The notes under the pieces are model-generated. The model was not told where the DNA came from and searched no databases. It saw only the letters and a list, made by a program, of their open reading frames with translations. Position numbers and translations under genes: made by a program. From assembly GCF_027244095.1 (NCBI RefSeq), contig NC_069660.1, positions 288,260,863 through 288,324,862 of the forward strand: 64,000 bases of DNA. The letters run 5' to 3'. Of the stretch, positions 12,484-30,068 are shown one piece after another. Position 1 is the stretch's first letter. The number at the start of each line of letters is the position of its first letter. The DNA comes from Hemicordylus capensis. Lineage: Eukaryota; Chordata; Lepidosauria; Squamata; Cordylidae.

Positions 12484-12619
12484 CAGGGATAGGCAACTTT
12501 GGCTCTCCAGCTCTTGTTGAACTACAACTCCCATCATCCCCAGCCACAATAAATTGTGGCTAGAGATGATGGGAGTTGTTGTTCAACAATAGCTGGAAAG
12601 GCAACATTGCCTACCCTTG
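12484..12619. mobile_element. Palindromic hAT MITE inside the KLF10 3' UTR
   Basis: Ends CAGGGATAGGCAAC / CAAGGGTAGGCAATG, inner arms around TGAACTACAACTCCCATCAT and ATGATGGGAGTTGTTGTTCA. Target duplication TGCTAAGT / TGCTAAAG. In the KLF10 transcript it would fold into a long hairpin. Confidence 0.82.
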
Positions 12620-13137
12620 TGCTAAAGGATGGAGATAAACAGGCCTAGTCTCAAAAGGGTTCTGATAACTAGAGTCCTGCTATCATTCACCATTGGGTTT
12701 CAAAAAGAATAAATCAAATATTACCTCTTGCTTAAAAGGTACTCTGGTGTAACTGAAGGCTATCCCTCGACTCTGTACTATAAACTTGTATTTCTTTTTG
12801 TGTGGTGTTTACAACACCTCTGAAGAGATTTTTAACATCTTTGTATTTCTCTGGCTTATACCTGACATATAGTGCACAGGAACAGTTTTCCATGTTTAAA
12901 GCCCTGTTCTTGCACTGCTACTGATTTTTCAGTTTCTCCTTCTCCCAAGTACAAAAGAAACCGGCTGTTCCGTATGTCACTGATGCTCTGAGGAGTACAG
13001 ATGGCCATTGCCTCTGTCTGTTCTAGCTCTATCAAAAGCTGACAATAGAACCACAGACTTGTTTCTCATCACAGTTGTCATTCCAACCCAGTGACAAGTG
13101 TTAGTTAACAGTATCTTCAGACTTCAAACAGTATTAT

Positions 13138-19976
<6,839 letters not shown>

Positions 19977-20300
19977 GACCCTGATGGGAATCTCTCTCTT
20001 TTCTTTCTCCCGCTCCTGCAACTAGCACTGTCAGGCAGCAGCCCCGATGCTAAACGAGCGCGCTGCAGCTGTTGACAAGTGCCTTCCCCCCGCCCCGGGC
20101 GTTCTCTGCTTGATGCTGCCTTTATTTTTCTCTTTTTGTTCGCGGGCAGCTCCCCATTCAGGTGGCGGTTCCCCAGCCCAGCGTAAAGGAAGGCGGGCGC
20201 CAGACCCGGCCAATCCCCTCCAAAGGTGTGTGAGGCAGTGACCAATGGGCGAGCGGGAGCCGTGCGTGATCAGCGGCTGCCCAGCAGCGTGCAGACAGAG
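19977..20300 (-). promoter_or_regulatory. KLF10: KLF10 upstream promoter and 5' UTR region
   Basis: GC- and CpG-rich sequence directly upstream of the start codon. Visible in the gene's direction: an AT-rich TATA-like stretch AAAAATAAAGGC at about 20129-20118, and a GC box GGGGCGGGG at about 20095-20085. Two CCAAT boxes lie further up, near 20211 and 20242, both reading on the plus strand. If the TATA-like site is used, the 5' UTR is roughly 110-120 bases. A TGAGTCA (AP-1-type) site is at 20371-20377. The transcription start is inferred. Confidence 0.6.
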
Positions 20301-20853
20301 TCATTCCAGCGTGTACATAAACCCGGCAGCGTGTCCCGGCGCAGCCCTTGGGTAAGTCCTGGTTGCTGGCTGAGTCAGTGTCACGTCTCCTCCCGCCGCC
20401 TCCTGTCCTTCCTTTTCCGGATCCCTGTGGGAGAGACGAGGTGGGTTGCAGGCATATTTTGCTCAGTAACCAAGACAGATGGTAGTCGGGAACGACGCGC
20501 AAGAATCTTTTCTCCGTCCACCTTCATCATTCTGTAGAAGATAGACGGTGTGTGAGAGAGGTGTATAATGCACAGTATTCATAATTGTGGGTGGTGGAGT
20601 TATTTCACATATGGGGGCTAGCAGGCAGACAGCTGGGTGTGGATTTTAGCATCCTCTGTTTCCACCTCTCCCAGGAATAACATCTAGGGCAATTGAGAAT
20701 TGAGAGGGAAAACTTAGAGGGAAAGGGAGGGCAATGGACAGAGTCTTTGGTGGGCCCTTCTTATGGCAGCTTTAAAGTGGGAAATTGTTAATATTTTAAT
20801 TTAATGCCCTTATATAAATCTATGGTGCGGCCACACCATACAGTTCTGGTCAG

Positions 20854-21241
20854 TAGGGATGTGCATGGATCCGGTTCGGAGGCCCTTTATGGGTCTCGCG
20901 AATGTCTGCCGGTTTGAAGGTGGGGGGATATCTTTAAGGACGGGGGAGTGTACTCTTACTCCTCCCGCCTCATTTCCCCCACCGGTGCTGCCGTTTAAAA
21001 TGGTCCAGCAGGGTGGCAGCATACCTCCTTGCTGCCCCGTGCCTCCTTGGACTGGAAGTGCCTGGTGCACATGTGCATGTTGCAACAAGGCACTGCCAGT
21101 CCAAGGAGGTGCAGGGCAGCAAGGAGGCAGCGCCAGTGGGGGAAATGTGGTGGGAGGGGTAAGAGCACCCTCCCCCGTCCTTAAAGATACCCCCCACACA
21201 CACCTTCAAACTGGCAGTTGCTGATTCCGTGCACATCCCTA
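20854..21241. mobile_element. Non-autonomous hAT, TAGGGATGTGCA ends, in CR1
   Basis: Inverted ends TAGGGATGTGCATGG / TAGGGATGTGCACGG; exact 8-bp duplication CTGGTCAG (20846-20853, 21242-21249). The interior is itself a large palindrome (CTCCTTGCTGCCCCGTGCCT / GTGCAGGGCAGCAAGGAG). Confidence 0.88.
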
Positions 21242-21329
21242 CTGGTCAGCGACTGTAAAACTGGAGAAAGTGCAGAAGAGGGCAAAAGATTATCAGGGGC
21301 CTGGAGCATCTTCCTTATGAGGCAAGGCT

Positions 21330-21503
21330 CAGGGGTGTAGCTATAATTGAGCGGAAGGGTTCAAAGAACCCAGGACCCCTAGCTCCTGAGCCCCCCCCCC
21401 CCCCGCTCCACCCTTCCCTAGTTTCTTCATTATTTCCTTCACTCCAAGGGGCTGTGGAGGAGAGGGGCAAACCCATGCCCCCTCTTCCCTAGCTACGCCC
21501 CTG
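21330..21503. mobile_element. Non-autonomous hAT, CAGGGGTGTAGCTA ends, in CR1
   Basis: Ends CAGGGGTGTAGCTATAATTG / CCTAGCTACGCCCCTG; exact duplication GCAAGGCT (21322-21329, 21504-21511). Sister of 4502-4669. Confidence 0.88.
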
Positions 21504-21545
21504 GCAAGGCTACAGCATCTGGGGCTCTTTAGTTGAGAGAGACTT

Positions 21546-22308
21546 GATGTGTGAGCACTGTAAGATATTCCCCTTAGGGGATGGAGCCGCTCTGGGAAGA
21601 GCAGAAGGTTTCAAGTTCCCTCCCTGGCTTCTCCAAGATAGGACAAGATTATTATTATTTTTTTATAGGACAAGATTTTTTTATTGAACCAACAAACTAC
21701 CAAAGCATACAGTACGTTGCCAAAGCACAACTATATACAAAGTGGTTGTTTGTACATGATATATCTACAAAGATTTACACACAAGAATTTGGAAACACAC
21801 AAGTTATGAAGTATATGCAGGTAGTACTGTAACCTGGGGGTGGGGGATTACAAAGGCACATCAGGTAATCAGGGGGGTTATGTCTGATGTCCATTTCCAC
21901 AATTTGTCCCATTGCTGTTTAGAAGATATACTCTTGTCTTTTTGCACATAACCACACAAACTTTTCCAGACGAGATTTACTGTCTCATCTGCGTGAACCT
22001 CTTGGTCACGTCTTTCCCCCCTATTCCTATGCACGAGCATTGCATAAATGACATACAAGTTTACTAACCTGATTACGAGAAGGGGAATGTTCCAATTCCC
22101 TAGTATGGGAGCACCCGTTCCGTCCCGTTTCCTTGAAGGTTTCTTTCTGGGACCTTGAAAGGAGGTTCTCGTTCCCTCCTTGGCTTCTTCAAGATAGGGC
22201 TGAGAGAGATTCCTCCCTGCAACCTTGGAGAAGCCGCTGCCTGTCTGTGAAGACAATACTGAGCTAGATGGACCAATGGTCTAACTCAGTATATGGCAGC
22301 TTCCTATG
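21546..22308 (+). mobile_element. tRNA-derived SINE type A in CR1, interrupted
   Basis: Left part up to CTTCTCCAAGATAGG (about 21641) and right part from about 22172 to GGCAGCTTCCTATG are one SINE, missing its 5' head. The middle (about 21646-22170) is a different retroelement. Confidence 0.7.
21646..22171 (-). mobile_element. Unclassified poly(A)-type retroelement fragment inside the SINE
   Basis: An A-rich 3' end read on the minus strand lies near 21675; a short minus-strand frame includes WDKLWKWTSD. The SINE stretch TTCCCTCC-TGGCTTCT-CAAGATAGG is present on both sides (about 21615 and 22173), consistent with a target duplication near 27 bp. LINE family not identified. Confidence 0.45.
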
Positions 22309-22504
22309 TAGTTTGGAAAAGAGGCTATGGGGCGATGATAAAGGTGCATACAATTATGCGTGGAGTAGAGAGAGAGTGGACAGAGAGAAGTTGTTGTTTT
22401 TTTGCCCCTCACATTACACTAGAACCAGGGGTCATCCCGTGAAACTGAAGGCCGGGAGATTTAGGACCGGCAAAAGGAGGTACTTTTTCACACAGCACAT
22501 AATT

Positions 22505-22558
22505 GAGCCATATCGGAAGGGTGGTATATAAATCTAATAAATAAATAAATAAATAATC
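22505..22558 (+). mobile_element. L2-type tail insertion in CR1
   Basis: GAGCCATATCGGAAGGGTGG then TATATAAATCTAATAAATAA repeats, interrupting CR1 between CACATAATT and TAATCTATAGAATT. Confidence 0.6.
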
Positions 22559-22641
22559 TATAGAATTATCTGCCATGGGATGTGATGATAGTCACTAGCC
22601 TGGATGACTTTAAAAGGGGCTTGGACAAATTCATGGAGGAC

Positions 22642-23102
22642 CAGTGGCGGCTGGTGCAGGCACAGGTGGGGGGCAGGTGCTTACCTCCCTTACTGCCGCA
22701 CCTGAAAGCTCTTCTCGACAGTGGTGCACCACCCAGCACCCAGTGTGGCGGAGAAACAGCTCCGCTACTCAGAGGTGCACACAGGTAATTTTGGCGCCTG
22801 GACCTTAAGGGTTTTGGAGGCCCCCCTCCCTTGCAAATTAAGCATCATCATGCTTTGCTGGAGGACCAAACCATCTGGGGCAGACTAAAGAGGATTTGGG
22901 GGGCCCCAGGGGCTGCAGAGGCCCTGGACTGCAGCCCTGAAGTCCAGGGGTAAGAGCACTTCTGCCGCTACTAAGCTGCCTTTCGCACATGCATAGAGGC
23001 TATTTGCTTGCCATACAAACGCCTCTGGCTGCTGTGTGGTGGAGCCGATCCTTCGCCGCCGCACCCCCCCTCCCCCAGTGGCACCCGCACCAGCCGCCAC
23101 TG
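22642..23102. mobile_element. Non-autonomous hAT, CAGTGGCGGCTGGTGC ends, in CR1
   Basis: Inverted ends CAGTGGCGGCTGGTGC exact at both termini; duplication TGGAGGAC / TGGAAGAC (22634-22641, 23103-23110). Contains another hAT at 22770-22964. Confidence 0.88.
22770..22964. mobile_element. Non-autonomous hAT, CAGAGGTGCAC ends, nested in a hAT
   Basis: Ends CAGAGGTGCAC / CAGAAGTGCTC; exact duplication CCGCTACT (22762-22769, 22965-22972). The same family, inverted, is at 28182-28402. Confidence 0.87.
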
Positions 23103-23312
23103 TGGAAGACTGGTCTATCAATTGTTACTAGTTTGGTGGCTATAGGCCACCTCCAACCTCAGAGGCCTCTGAATACCAGTTGCAAGGGAGCAAGAGAGAG
23201 GGCGTGCCCTCACCTCTTGCCTGCGGGCTTCTCAAAGGCATCTGTTGAGCCACTGTGGGAAATAGGATGCTGGACTAGATAGGCCTTGGGTCTGGTCCAG
23301 CAGGGCTGTTCT

Positions 23313-23690
23313 TAAGAAATACAAGCAGTAGGGAGAGTATGGCAGGGAAGAGCCATCTCAGCTGAGCTGAGGAGGGGCAGGACACTCATGAGGCTGAGTG
23401 GCACATAAGTGGGACTGCGCTCTATGAAAGTCCAGCAAATAGAGGTTACAAGTAGCTCCAGTTGGGAGTCTATGTCATGCCTGTTACCTGTTCCTGTTGC
23501 AAAGAATTTTATCCGAGGTGTCTCCTGGGCGGGCTGAGTTGTGCTACTGGGGCATCTCAGCTAGTTATCTATGCCATTCTCCCTGTACATAAAAACTGTA
23601 CTGGACTTAATAGCTAGTGTGGTGTGCCATATTTTGGAAATAAAGTTGTGGCCTTTGTATCATAGCTATTGGTGTATGCTTTTTAAACTC
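23313..23690 (+). other. Possible 3' end of a polyadenylated unit or repeat
   Basis: Non-AT-rich sequence ending TTTTGGAAATAAAGTTGTGG, a good poly(A)-signal context on the plus strand. No ORF of note. It could be a processed-transcript remnant or an unrecognised repeat. Confidence 0.3.
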
Positions 23691-24892
23691 ATACTCCCTG
23701 CAAGATTGGAAACTGTGGGTAGAATTTTTACTCATTTTGCTTTCAGCAGAGATGAGATTGTAATTTAAGTCCTATTCTTTACGTTTTGGGTAGAGACCAA
23801 ATCTTTTCGTCATGGCTAAGTTTGACTGTTCTTTGCATACTTGTCTCCTATATCTCTGTACCGATACAAGCATAATACATCTCCTTTTTCATCCCTATTT
23901 CCATCATCTTCCAGCACAATGGCCCACGTGCCTTGGATAACCTGTCCCATGGGCTGCATTCCTAAACTTCCTAACTGCTGGGTCCTATGCAGAGGGATGC
24001 ACATAGTTCCAGTCATGCCTAGCTCTGCATATGTTCAGCTTGCAATTTTAGAAGTTGGTTTTATTAAAATCAGTTATACTTCAGTTATAAGCATTGGTAG
24101 GATTGTGCTGCAAAGTGCAAAACAGCTCTCTAGCTTGTAAATTTATATATCAGAGCTCTGATGATGTAATTTTTTAAAAAAATCCCGCTTTGCTTTTGCT
24201 GTTTCTTAAAGAATTGGTGTTTCTTAAGGAGTACATGACTATTGTGTATAGATGCAGAACATTATTGTTCCAGAATTATTATAATTGATGTCTGCCTTGT
24301 TATTGCAGTGTGTGTGTCCTGCTGGTGAGCTCTCTTTTCTGCATGTTTTTAAATAAAGGATTTAAAAAGTGTGGCTTATCTCTGTCCTCCACTTCTGATT
24401 TTTTCCAGAGGCAGCCTTGGAATAGAATCAGTGTTGCTACTTTTAAGGCAAAGTAGGCCTTTGCCCTTTGCTCTGTTTACACTGGAGGGCATTTAGTAGT
24501 GCCACATACAAACTCTGGTCACTCTGGCTCTCAGTGATACGGTAGAGATGAGCATGAAAAAATGAAAACTCTTTCTACAGATATGGGCAGCTTGGGGATA
24601 AGTAACTTGTAGGTTGGTTTCTGTTTTGTCAGGCTGGTAATCAGTACAAACAGGCTAAGACCTTTTGCTTTTGTTGATAATGTTGACAGGGTTGGCCTAG
24701 TTCTTTAAATAGGAATGTTTTTTACAACTGATCTCATGTACAGATTCCTACCCCTCACCCCAAACATATTTACTCATGAGTCCCATGGATTTAACTGAAT
24801 TGTTGTTTTGCTCATGGCACAGGAAACACACACACACACTCCTGACACTTAAGCATTATACTTCTTTGCAGTGCCCAAAGCTGCCTGTGTAC
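23691..24892. other. No gene seen
   Basis: AT-rich; a plus-strand AATAAA occurs near 24353. No coding or repeat signal recognised. Confidence 0.5.
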
Positions 24893-25289
24893 TAGTGATG
24901 TGCACAAAGTACGATTCGAAGCATGGTTCGAGCACAATTCAGGAGCTTTAAGAAAAAGGAGAGCAGGTCCTTACCTGCTCTTCACCACCCCATGCAGTTT
25001 CCTGCTGGGGTGTTGCATGTCCCAAGAATCCCCATGCGTTGCCAGCGTGAACATGGTGTCCACACATGTGCGGGCATAATTTGCATGGTCAGCATGGTGT
25101 TGCTGACAATGCAAATGGTGCCTGTGCATGCATGGAAGCCATGTGTGTGCTGGCTCTGCGTGGGGCTTCTTGGGTCACGTGCTGCCCCAGCAGGAAGCTG
25201 CATGGGGGGTGGAGAGCAGGTAAGGACCTGCTCTCCTCTTTCTTAAAGCTCCCGAACTGTACCCATATCGTGGTTCATGCACATCATTA
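24893..25289. mobile_element. Non-autonomous hAT, TAGGGATGTGCA-end family
   Basis: Ends TAGTGATGTGCAC / TAATGATGTGCATG; duplication CTGTGTAC / CTGGGTAC (24885-24892, 25290-25297). Large internal palindrome. Confidence 0.8.
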
Positions 25290-26321
25290 CTGGGTACTCT
25301 CTCCTCTACATTCCATGCTTGCTCACATAGTGGCCGCCACAGCCATTCACTGGTGTAGTAATTACAGGTGCTTCCCAGTGGAACGAATAGGAAAAGGAGA
25401 CATCTATGGACCACCAGGGAGAGGAGCGTTCTCTATGCATCTGTAAAGCATCTGTCCCTGTTCAGCCAGCACAACATCCATCCTATTGGCTCTTCCTTGG
25501 ATCTCCCTTATAATTATTTTTAGATTGTGAGAGATTCCTTGAGAGGAGCCATCTTCTCATTCCTTTTGCTATGTCAACTGCTTTGGGAACTTTTTGTTTA
25601 AAAGAAATATAAAAATCTATATGCTTCTATCCCCACCCAATAATACAGTGTAAGCTATGTGCATTTTCTACTTCTAGGAATTCTTGAAGAGCAGTCATGG
25701 AGGCCAGCAGAAACAAAACACTTTCTCTGCCACTGTTGTGGAAACCATAAGACAGGAAACAACCATTGCTTTTAAGATTAACCTCTATCCAATAGCTCAC
25801 TCTTTCCTAGGCACAAAGGAAGAGGTCAAGGTTGATGCCTCCCCCCCCCCCCCCGCATTATACCATTTCTTTCACAAAAGAAGTTGAGTGCAACTATAGT
25901 TACACTTCCTGCATTTGGGTGGGGTGGGGGCATGAGTTAAACTATTGTGGTTGGGCCTGCTACTTCCTTCACTGACAATTCCAGTTGTGTATTCCCTAGA
26001 ATGAACATAAATGGAATCAACTGAAATGTTTTGCCAGCAGAGTATGTTTCTGAATTTAACATATTTACAAAAAACTGAAAGGAGTTTTATTGCAATATAT
26101 CCCATGGGAGATTAGTCGGCTTCCATTCTGATCTGTAAAATGGGGAGTTGTACTGGCTTAGGTCATGTGTGGTGATGATGGACAGAAGGGATGCACACTG
26201 AGGGTTCTGCACACTGAGGGCACATGTAAACAGAAAGCCTTGTGTGCCTCTTGCTTTGGATTCTGGTGCTTGACCTGAAAGCAGGAAACAGGTCTACAGA
26301 AAAGCAAAAGCAAAGTAAGTA
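25290..26321. other. No gene seen
   Basis: Contains a C12 run near 25843 and an L2-like tail near 25560-25620. No coding signal. Confidence 0.5.
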
Positions 26322-26535
26322 AAGGTAAAGTGTGCCGTCAAGTCTATTTTGACTCCTGGTGCCCACAGAGCCCTGTGGTTTTCTTTCGGTAGAATACAGG
26401 AGGGGTTTACCATTGCCTCCTCCCACACAGTATGAGATGATGCCTTTCAGCATCTTCCTATAGCACTGCTTCCTGATATAGTATAGTAGGGATTCGAACC
26501 AGCAACCTCCTGCTTGTTAGTCAAGCATTTCCCCC
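26322..26535 (-). mobile_element. tRNA-derived SINE, type B
   Basis: GTCAAGTCTATTTTGACTCC to GGGATTCGAACCAGCAACCT; the fullest minus copy, with the shared middle GGAGGGGTTTACCATTGCCT. Confidence 0.78.
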
Positions 26536-28009
26536 AAAGTAGGATATGATAATTTTGCGGCAGCATTATTCCCCCAGACACAGACTGCACTTGTTGCTTT
26601 GCTCCTGTGTGATTAATACCTTTCTACACACCGTATAGATGGATGAAGCATGGTATAATGTGGATTTGGAGCGGAGATGTGTGTGCATTTGATGCATATC
26701 CAACATGTGTGCTCAGTTGGCAAAAGAGCCAGGGTAAGTGATGTTAAATTTGGATGTGGGAGATATTTGTTAAAATCCTAGCTCAGCCCTGGACTCCCTG
26801 GGTGGCCTGTACCAGTCAATCCCTCAGCTGAGTCTGACTTGTTCAAGACCACCCAGAAAGTCCTGGCCCCAGTTTGGTTTTTAACCACTATATTCCCACA
26901 TCTGATTTATAACAGTCTTTATCGGCTGCATGCCATCTATCCTAGGGAGCCACCCTTATAAATGTATGCCTATCTTTGAATGGTCTTAATGCTCTTGGCA
27001 GCTTCAAAAATGCCACCAAATTTGGTAAGATAAGACAGCAAAGAAAATAGATTGAAGTGAATTCGTTCCTAAGCAAACTGGGAACAAGACTGTCAGTAAC
27101 TTGTGGTTACTTCTGTTACTATGGCCAACTTTGATTTTTTTGTTTTTGTTTTTATGCCAAGTTTTCCAGAAAGTCACAAGTTCAGCCCGAAGGACACAGT
27201 CTACTGATGTGGCAATCATGATTTACTATGAAATTGTGAGGCTAAGATACCAGCGGTCCTGGGAATTAGTAAGGCTGAACATTAGTCATTCTAAATGCTT
27301 GCATTTCTTATGCTGTATTTTAGGGTCCAGTTCTGCAATACACATTTAAGGAGATCACTGAATTTAGTAAGAGCGTTGAGAGATGTAAAATTGTAGAGGT
27401 TTTTCTATAGCTTGTACTATAGGATTCATCGCCGACGAGTATCTATGCATTGGCAGTCTTCGTGACCATCAACAGTTTCAAGAATCCTTGCTTGAGGGCC
27501 ATGTTTATATTTCAAAGTGAAGCGGACGTCACTTTGTCAAGACATGTTCAAGTGAGTGAAGGAAAGGGAAGGCCCTTGCTACTTCAGGCTGCTGCTGAAG
27601 GGCAGACAAGGGCTGGCATTTGGGCTTAATATTTGCTTGCTCCTTAGCATTGCAGTTGGTAGGAGAACCCTACGAGGGGAGGTCTCCCCACCTGCCCGTA
27701 GTGACAGCCACACTGCTTTTGCCTTGCAAGGGGCCCAGTCAAGTGAGTTGCCTCCTGCAGAGTCTTTTCCAGCCATATTGTTTCTGCAGGGGGTAGAAGA
27801 AAGCGACCCCTGCCCAGCACACCTCGTTTGTGTGCCTTGTGGTAGTAGCGATATTGCAGCTAACAGCAAGATGGACGGAGAGGCAGCAGTTTGTCTCTGC
27901 ATACATAGCATCACCCTCTCCGCCGTTCTCGTATGGGCCTTCTGATTTGCAAGTGCTGCCTAAAGGACAGAAGGTAGAGTGCTCAGGAAACTAAACAACT
28001 TGGGGCAGA
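26536..28009. other. No gene seen
   Basis: The longest frame (27556-27945 plus, 129 codons) has an opposite-strand open frame over the same span and no recognised domain, so I do not call it. Confidence 0.45.
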
Positions 28010-28470
28010 AAACTATTCATGGAGGACAGGTTTATCAATAGCTACTAGTCTGATGATTATAGGCCACCTCCAGCATCAGAGGCAAGATGCCTCTAAATAC
28101 CAGTTGCAGGGGAGCAGCAACAGGAGAGATGGCATGCCCTCAGGTCTTGCCTGTGGGCTTCTCAGAGGCATCTGGTGGTGCCAGAGGCCCTCTTACCCCT
28201 GGACTTCTGGGCTGAAGTCCAGGGCCTCCACACCCCCTAGGGGCCCCAAATCCTCTTTAGTCTGTCCTGGGTGGAGTGGTGTGGTTTGTGCCTTTAAGAA
28301 TCTATGTGGTAAAAAATGATGCTTAATTTGCACTGGGGTGGGGGTGGGGCAGCACCAAAGGCCTTTAGGTCCAGGCTCCAAAATAACCTAGGTGCACCTC
28401 TGGGTGGTGCCACTCTGTGAAACAGGATTATGGACCAGATAGGCCTTGGGCCTGATCCAGCAAGGCCCAG
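28010..28470 (+). mobile_element. CR1 LINE 3' UTR, split by a hAT
   Basis: CATGGAGGACAGGTTTATCA to GGGCCTGATCCAGCAAGG, interrupted at GGTGGTGC by the element 28182-28402. Confidence 0.82.
28182..28402. mobile_element. Non-autonomous hAT, CAGAGG...CTCTG family
   Basis: Ends CAGAGGCCCTCTTACCCCTG / CAGAGGTGCACCTAGG; exact duplication GGTGGTGC (28174-28181, 28403-28410). Inverted sister of 22770-22964. Confidence 0.87.
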
Positions 28471-28751
28471 GGGTGTAGATCCTGAGCTTAGGAGTTGAAC
28501 CAATCCTGAATTTGGACCCAAACACCAGTTCAGAGATGATCCCGCCCCGCCTCCCCACCAGTGAATTGAAACTGAAACCAACCTAAAATATCTTGGTTAC
28601 CTTGAATCTGAACAGGTACTGGATCTCTAAACAGAAAATGTGTTGACCTGTTCAAAATATGTTGTTCAGTAACCAGACGGTCTGCTTTAAATTATATGGA
28701 CTAATGGTTTTATTTCCTTCTTTTTTGGTCCTGTTCTTTAAAAAAAATGTA

Positions 28752-29640
28752 CATAAGAACAGCCCTGCTGGATCAGGCCCAAGGCCCATCTAGTGCAGCA
28801 TCCTGTTTCGCACAGTGGCCCATCAGATGCTACTGGAAGCCACAGGCAGGAGTTGAGGACATGCCCTCCCTCCTGCTGTTACTCCCCTGCAACTGGTACT
28901 CAGAGGCATGTTGCCTTTGAGGCTAGAGGTGCCTTATAGCCCTCTGGTTAGTAGCCGATGACAGACCTCTCCTCCATGAAGTTATCCAAACCCCTCTTAA
29001 AACCATCCGGGTTGTTGGCTGTCACCACATCTTGTGGCAGAGAATTCCCCAAGTTGATTATGCGTTATGTGAAAAAGTACTTCCGTTTGTTGGTCCTAGA
29101 TTTCCTGGCAATCAATTGCATGGGATGACCCCTGGTTCTAGTGTTATGTGAGAGGGAGAAGGATTTCTCTCTATCCACTTTCTTCATACCATGCATGATT
29201 TTACAGACCTCTATCATGTCTCCCCACTGTCGTCTTTTTTCTAAACTAAAAAGCCCCAGGTATTGTAGCCTTGCCTCCCAAGAAGGGTGCTCTAGGTCCC
29301 TGATCATCTTGGTTGCCCTCTTCTGCACCTTTTGCAGTTCTACAATGTCCTTTTTTAGATGTGGTGACCAGAATTGTACGCAGTACTCCAGATGTGGCCG
29401 CACCATCGTTTTGTATAAGGGCATTATAATATTAGCCATTTTATTTTCAGTCCCCTTCCTAATTATCCCTAGCATGGAATTGGCCTTTTTCATAGCTGCT
29501 GCTGCACATTGAGTCGACACTTTCAACGAGCTGTCCACCACAATCCCAGGATCCCTCTCCTGGTCAGTCACCGACAGATCCCATCAGCGTATTCTTAAAG
29601 TTGGGGTTTTTCAACCCAATTGAAACAAAAGATTCAAGAC
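28752..29640 (-). mobile_element. CR1 LINE 3' end with C-terminal reverse-transcriptase frame
   Basis: The minus-strand frame 29571-29065 (168 codons) contains PLYKTMVRPHLEYCVQFWSP, the classic CR1 ORF2 C-terminal block, then the 3' UTR ending AGGGCTGTTCTTATG. 5'-truncated; a further broken frame (KNPNFKNTLMGS) extends it to about 29640. Confidence 0.9.
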
Positions 29641-29926
29641 AATACCTTAAAAAAGAAAAGTAGCTTAATAATTTTATCAGAATAGTTATTGTATTTAATA
29701 TTATATTCATATATGATATTATAACTCTTTGCAGGCAAAAAGAGTTAGAACCTGTTCTGCCTGAAATGTATCTAAACCAGTTCAAAGTGTCTGCACCAGT
29801 TACTGACCACTTCTTAAAGACAGAGAGAGCTTACAAAATAGTGATTAAACTGAACCAGAACTGAAACCAAACTCTTAATGGTTTGACCCCCTGCTTAGAG
29901 CCTCTTCTTTACAGCTGTTTGAAACA

Positions 29927-30068
29927 CAGGGCCGCTCAGAGAATTTATGGGGCCTGGGGCAGGTATGATGTTGGTGGCTCCTCTAAAAGGGCCCGTGCAT
30001 GTGTGTACACAGTTGGGGCTTGCTTTGTGAGGGCCCAGGCCAGATTGCCCTCTCTCTGGGCAGCCCTG
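29927..30068. mobile_element. Non-autonomous hAT, CAGGGC ends
   Basis: Ends CAGGGCCGCTCAGAG / CAGGGCTGCCCAGAG; duplication TTGAAACA / TTGAAATA (29919-29926, 30069-30076). Confidence 0.85.

Larger units (their letters stand above)
11795..13137 (-). other. KLF10: KLF10 3' untranslated region (predicted)
   Basis: It runs from the stop codon to about 20 bases past a minus-strand AATAAA at 11819-11814, giving about 1.34 kb, close to my recollection of the human KLF10 3' UTR. The distal half is AT-rich with several ATTTA-type motifs on the minus strand, as expected for an unstable immediate-early mRNA. It contains a hAT-derived palindrome (12484-12619). The exact end is inferred. Confidence 0.75.
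20780..23312 (+). mobile_element. CR1 LINE 3' part, split by at least seven later insertions
   Basis: Pieces read in order as one CR1: TGCCCTTATATAAATCTATG to the CTGGTCAG site, 21242-21329, 21504-21545, 22309-22504, about 22559-22641 and 23103-23312 (ending CAGCAGGGCTGTTCTTAAG). Between them lie two hAT elements, a SINE that itself holds another insert, an L2-type tail and a hAT with a second hAT inside. About 1 kb of CR1 is spread over 2.5 kb. Confidence 0.82.

Noticed and set aside
20810-21236. Overlapping 121-129-codon frames on both strands near 21 kb
   Set aside because: Both lie in the palindromic hAT element 20854-21241; its two arms code similar peptides on opposite strands.
27556-27945. 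129-codon plus-strand frame with a 111-codon frame opposite
   Set aside because: No recognised motif, no neighbours suggesting a gene, and mirrored openness suggests composition.
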